Below, one piece after another: positions 7,091 to 11,216 of a DNA stretch of 11,216 bases (position 1 is the first letter of the stretch; each line of letters starts with the position of its first letter). The position numbers were made by a program, and so were the translations under genes. A model generated the notes under the pieces. It searched no databases, had not been told where the DNA came from, and saw nothing but the letters and a program-made list of their open reading frames with translations. Origin of the DNA: Jimgerdemannia flammicorona (lineage: Eukaryota > Mucoromycota > Endogonomycetes > Endogonales > Endogonaceae); contig RBNI01006542.1 of the NCBI GenBank assembly GCA_003990745.1, positions 1 through 11,216 of the forward strand, written 5' to 3'.

Positions 7091-9122
7091 CTACTGCTCC
7101 ATGTCTACTTTCTTCTGTATTCTATTCAGGTTGTGCTCCACAGTAGCTTCTGCCTCCTCGGTCCTCTTAGCCTCCAATTCAGCCAGAATCTCAGCCATCT
7201 CCCCATCCTCCTTTTCCTCAAACTCCTCATGGTACTCCAGGCAAGCCTCTTGCCAGAGCTGCAGTCCATGCTGCTTAGCCCAACAGTGGGCAGCCTGCTC
7301 ACCCACCACAACTGCCAGAGCAGCCTCCCTCTCCTTATTGATCTCATACCCCTCCTCCTCTAAGTATATTGCCAGAATTTCTGTCTTCAATGCTGCCACC
7401 ACTCCCTTGCCCTGTAGGATCCTTGCCCAATGCTCATTACTCATCACTCTGAGGTCCACTTCCCTCAGCTCTTCTGCTGCCAAGTTATTCATCATCTGGC
7501 ACACTCAGAGTAAATTCTCCACCTCCTTCCCTCCTGGGATTGCTGGTCTCCCTCCATCCAACATTGTAGTATCAGCTCCTATACTTGCCGACTCATTCCA
7601 TCCCTCCTCTGGAATATCCACCAATTCTTCTTCTCCAGTTGCCTCTACCAATCCCCTCTTCTTCACATTTGGGACTCCAAAATGTACCTGCTGAGCACTA
7701 TGTATCGGCACATCCTCTACCACCCTACCTCTTACCACTGGTCCCCTTCTGATAAGGGGAGAGAGAGAAGGTGAATCCTCCCAGATTTCCTCCCAAACCT
7801 CAAATGTGCCATCCTCATATGGGTTCTTGCTTGGCATCTTCTCAGCCTCCTTCAGACTCCCCTCCTCATTCCCTCCACTACTAGCAGTCCAGACACTTGC
7901 CTCAGCACTCCCAGTAGTTGTACTATCTCCTGCCTTCCTCTTCACCTCAACTCTCATTTTCTCCAACAACTCCCTCTGTCTTCTGCACCCTTGGGACCTC
8001 TCCCACACCTCCTTATTGATGTGAACTTACTTCCCTCTAACCACCTCAAGATGCGTCAACTCCTCAAATGCCTTCTATACCTTTGCCCTTCTCTCCACTG
8101 CCCCACTCATTTCCTCCAGTACTTCCAACAAATCCTCCTCCTCCTTCTCACTCTCCTTCACTCTCATTATTTTGTACAAGAAAGCCCCCCACATCATCAC
8201 CAAGGGCCAGTCCCAAGCCTTCCCAGTAGCCTCCCTCCCTGCCAACTGAATCCTGACATCAATATCCCCTATCTAGAGAGAGGTTTCTTCCCACACTCTG
8301 AACCCAATATTGACCACCTCTCCATACTTCGCCATGATCTCTTTGACTCTCTTCCTCATCTCTACAGCAGTAACAGTGGGAACTCCTTTCACCAGAAGCT
8401 GCACTACTCTTGAGTCTCACCTCAGACATCTCACCATTAGTACACACACCTTGCCCACTATCATCCCAGCCTTCAAAGCCTCCTCCAATGGCCCAGCCTC
8501 CTCAAATCCCACCTCTACCCCTTCTAGGCCCTTCAGGAACTTAACATATGCCATGCCACTCATCTGCTTCACAATTAGCCCTAGAACCATTTTTGCTGTC
8601 ACTGCCAAGCCCCTGAAATACATCATGACCACAAATTCCAAGATCAACTTCTTGAGTAATGGGGCCACTGCCAGTCTCATTACACCATCTGCCAAGTCTC
8701 TGGGCCTCATGCCCTTCTTACTACTCAGCCCACCATCAGCAGTCCCATCTATTTTTTTCCAGATTGTCCATCACACCTCTATTAGCAGTCCTTGCCTCAG
8801 CCGCTACTCTCCCAGCTCCACCCCTATGGCCCTCCAGAGAGGTACCCCCATGAGGCTGCTGCCTTGTAGCCCTCACTGGCACCTTCTCCCCCCTCAGCCA
8901 GCTCTCCAGTCCAGCTCCCTGCTGTCCTCCCTTCACCTTCTCTGCAAAGCTCACTCTATCAGACCCTTGATCTCCAGCTCCACTCCCTCCTCCACCATGT
9001 CCTCTCACCAGCAGACCCCTCATACTTCCCCTCAAGCCTAGATCTCTCCCCACTTGCTGCCATTTGAATGCTCCAGAGCCACTCTGCCCAGTATGTATCT
9101 CAGGATGCTTGTTGGTTGCCAT
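7091..9122 (-). pseudogene. LINE ORF1: nucleic-acid-binding/coiled-coil protein, inactivated
   Basis: ATG 9122 (MATNKHPEIHTGQSGS) follows a 96-nt 5'UTR. The N-terminal part is Gly/Arg-rich and basic, ending at TGA 8736 because an A7 run (about 8750) has shifted the frame by one base. The next frame is then continuous to TAG 7091 except for TGA 8417, TAG 8273, TAA 8027 and TGA 7505, each one C-to-T step from CGA, CAG or CAA. A central stretch (about 8410-8240: LVKGVPTVTAVEMRKRV, then IMAKYGEVVNIGF) looks like an RRM-type beta-alpha-beta fold, as in other LINE ORF1 proteins. The C-terminus (about 7300-7091) is acidic and heptad-rich (EMAEILAELEAKRTEEAEAT), consistent with a coiled coil. No CCHC zinc knuckle is visible. 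Its role would have been binding element RNA in the ribonucleoprotein. Confidence 0.8.
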
Positions 9123-9218
9123 AATACTAGTAGCTTGTCTTCAGAAACTGTGTTGAAAGTATTGCCAAAAGGTTGTGTAACCTGAATGTTACCAGAGAAA
9201 GATGTGACTTCTTTGATT
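9123..9218 (-). other. LINE 5'UTR (96 nt)
   Basis: Sequence between the target-site duplication and ORF1 ATG. Its shortness means either the element has a very short leader with an internal promoter or a little of the 5' end is missing. No TATA-like motif stands out. Confidence 0.55.
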
Positions 9219-9229
9219 GCATGAGACCT
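9219..9229. repeat. Target-site duplication, 5'-end copy
   Basis: TGCATGAGACC, identical to 3244-3254. It fixes the element's 5' boundary at 9218. Confidence 0.8.
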
Positions 9230-11216
9230 TTGGGCATTATAAAGCAGACAATACTATGGTCACTTATAATACTCAGATGCAGGGCAAGTATGCATGATCA
9301 TTTCATCACATAAGTAAGGACCTTAAAGGGATGGAGACTTGACAAAGGTAAAGGGGGTATAGCTGTGTAGATTAAATATTCATCATCTTATTGATATTGT
9401 CTTCTTCATCTATAGATCAAATCCATCATACATTACCCCTCTTTGGCAAAGCTAGCAAATGAGTTTCCAGAATTGATAGTCAATTGCTATATAGGGTTCC
9501 TTGATTCTGAGAATGATACCAGATATATGGTTGGAAAAAAATAAGTTCATAGCAAGACCACTTTCTTATATATATCACATGACCTTAATTACAAATTATA
9601 CAAATTATGTCAGGATAGCTCTCAAACAGTAATGTTTCTAATGCAAAGTTAAGGATAATATTTGTTATTTTATATTTTCCCTCTTCTGATTATATTTATT
9701 GATACACTCAAACAAGTATTCAATCTTCTGTTTTATCAGGTTGAATATTACATAACTTGTCAACTTTTCTGTATTGTCTTAATAAGTGGTGAGTTCATAT
9801 TATAATGGATAATTACTCTGATCACCTTTCTCTTATTATTGAATAACCTTATTCTCAATTTCTCAACAGAGCTGCACAACTCCTAGAGGTAAGCAAGCTG
9901 TGACTGATTACAGATCTGAAAGCAGCATTGTAGAAGAATAGTATAGATTAGCTGAGAAGGTTGGTAGATGATAGATAGTAATAAATAAGAAAGATATAAA
10001 TAGAGATTATTATTATAAAGTATAATATAAAAGTAATATCAGAATATTCTTTCTCTCAAACTATACCAGTCAAAAGGTCTGAGTGGAAATTGGATCTCTA
10101 TAGTACAGAAGAAGGGGGGCCTTCAGTGCCCCAAGGTTGGGTGTACTAAAAGTAGTGAGAAAAGAGTCCATTGGTGTTGAGTTGCACTAATCTCAAGATT
10201 ACAGTTTTCAAGAATTCAAGGTTTCTATTATTTTGTGGGCCAGATGATGTAATACAGGCTCTGGGAGCCACTAGTAACAACTTAAGGAGATGTGGAGTCT
10301 TTCTTCCAGTAATGTGGCCAGCTTTGTAGTAAGTATTCAATTTACTAGTATACTCTGGTGGGCTGAGAGATGTGGGTCAGGCCCTTAGGCTTTTTTTCAC
10401 TCAGAGAAGGACTCTTACTGCATTCTTAAGGCATAGAGATGTACCAGGAGATTTTGGAAGGTACTCAGAGAATTTCAGAAGATGTAGCTGATAATTGGCT
10501 AAGATGGATGAAGTAATTTCAATATATAGTGTGATAGTGATCAGTAATTAGTAGATATCTAATAGTGCGATTCCAGATGACAGTGATGATCAGGCCAGAT
10601 GATTGGCCAGTGATGGTATGATGATCAATAGAGAGATCAGCAGGATGATGATTTCACCACTTTAGAGAAGAAGGAGCCAGTAGATTGGATATATACTACA
10701 AGAGTACTCAAGGTACTGAGGTTATGTCCAGTAACTCTTTGGAGTAAGACCAGATATGACAGTGGTACTACTTAAGGTACTGGTATCACAAGCCAGATAG
10801 TAACTTCTAACTTAGAGCTGGGCAGAGAGAGTGGCAGTCAGATGGCAGACCTATTTATTAAGTATGTAGGTTGGTGCTAGGCAGCTAAGGTAGGGTAGAG
10901 TAACTCATTGTTAGAGATTTATTGGACCTGTATGTTATTTTATTTCTTGCTTCCTCATTATATATATTATTTGTATGAGGGGGCTGGTTGTGGTCTTGAT
11001 GGGGCATTGTTATCAGTAAGATGGGAGGGGTAGAAGCAGCTCAGAATAGAGAGAACTAGACTCTGACTACCTTGGCCTTACTAAGATTAAGTATTAGGTA
11101 GCCTGAGACTACTCTTTTCAGGACCTGACCCCACTTACTTTCTTGTCAGGAAATCCAGGAGATGTTTTCCCACTATTTACTATGTAATTGTGTTCAGAAT
11201 AAATGAATGTAGAAAA
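9230..11216. other. AT-rich, CpG-depleted flank without supportable genes
   Basis: No frame longer than about 65 codons is present and none resembles a known protein. One CpG (10566) is seen in about 2 kb. The region is very AT-rich at 9540-10050 (runs of TATTATTATAAAG type) and purine-rich on plus after about 9880, with small imperfect repeats such as GGTACT(T/G)A(G/A)GG-like blocks near 10705-10775 and GATGATCAG/CCAGATGATTGGCCAG near 10585-10610. It is probably decayed transposon or intergenic DNA, but no LTR pair, terminal inverted repeat or RT motif was found. AATAAA near the right edge (about 11199) is isolated. Confidence 0.5.

Larger units (their letters stand above)
3255..9218 (-). 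mobile_element. Near full-length, inactivated non-LTR retrotransposon (LINE), about 5.96 kb
   Basis: Bounded by an 11-bp direct repeat, with 3' AATAAA and a 78-nt poly(A) tail. It encodes ORF1 (nucleic-acid-binding and coiled-coil type) and ORF2 (endonuclease, RT, C-terminal Cys/His region). The layout of two ORFs, an APE-type endonuclease upstream of the RT and a poly(A) tail matches L1/Tad-superfamily elements; Tad-like is the likely fungal clade but was not tested by phylogeny. The element is long dead: many stops, several frameshifts, altered catalytic residues, and CpG almost absent (about two dozen by hand count). The coding strand is purine-rich and the plus strand C/T-rich throughout. 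Confidence 0.9.

Noticed and set aside
3499..9041. Many Ser/Pro/Leu-rich plus-strand open frames
   Set aside because: All are antisense shadows of the purine-rich LINE coding strand, where C/T-rich complement rarely forms stops.
9230..9500. Possible SINE or tRNA-derived sequence next to the LINE
   Set aside because: No convincing A-box/B-box pair or foldable cloverleaf was seen on either strand.
9608..10068. Possible LTR (TGTCAGG ... TATACCA)
   Set aside because: It has TG...CA ends and an AT-rich body, but no second copy in the window, no adjacent tRNA primer-binding site, and no flanking duplication. Too weak to call.
10146..10340. 64-codon minus-strand open frame in the right flank
   Set aside because: Short, in AT-rich decayed DNA, without splice context or recognisable composition.

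Overview
The window looks like eukaryotic DNA, most likely from a filamentous fungus. The signs are short (about 100 nt) GT-AG introns, long homopolymer tracts, and a large two-ORF non-LTR retrotransposon carrying an apurinic-type endonuclease and a reverse transcriptase (RT), reminiscent of the Tad-like LINEs of fungi. The element's decay is dominated by C:G to T:A transitions with loss of CpG. No species can be named from sequence alone. Nothing prokaryotic is visible.

Layout. (1) Positions 1-3254 are CpG-rich. They hold fragments of one or more intron-containing minus-strand genes with coiled-coil and lysine/proline-rich segments. Fragments are broken up by homopolymer runs, degenerate minisatellites, an 84/83-bp tandem duplication with a frameshift, and a 161/160-bp direct repeat that is about 92% identical over 150 aligned bases. 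No complete, convincing gene model can be drawn, and an in-frame stop in one coiled-coil exon suggests at least part is pseudogenic. (2) Positions 3255-9218 are a near full-length LINE on the minus strand: short 5'UTR, ORF1 (from 9122 to 7091), a 35-nt spacer, ORF2 (from 7055 to about 3401), an AATAAA signal and a 78-nt poly(A) tail (poly-T on plus). It is bracketed by an 11-bp direct repeat at 3244-3254 and 9219-9229, which is almost certainly its target-site duplication. (3) Positions 9230-11216 are AT-rich, carry no supportable gene, and contain a single CpG in about 2 kb. They are probably older decayed repeat DNA.

The LINE is dead. ORF1 and ORF2 carry many in-frame stops and frameshifts, the first catalytic Asp of the RT reads Asn, and the endonuclease SDH triad reads LDY. 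Most stops are single C-to-T or G-to-A steps from CAG, CGA, CAA or TGG. A hand count gives only about two dozen CpGs in nearly 6 kb, pointing to methylation-linked deamination or a RIP-like process. The most notable large-scale signal is the abrupt change in CpG content exactly at the LINE's poly(A) tail: the right flank is depleted like the LINE, while the left flank is not. The most notable small-scale signal is that T homopolymers in the left region sit directly against predicted 3' splice sites.
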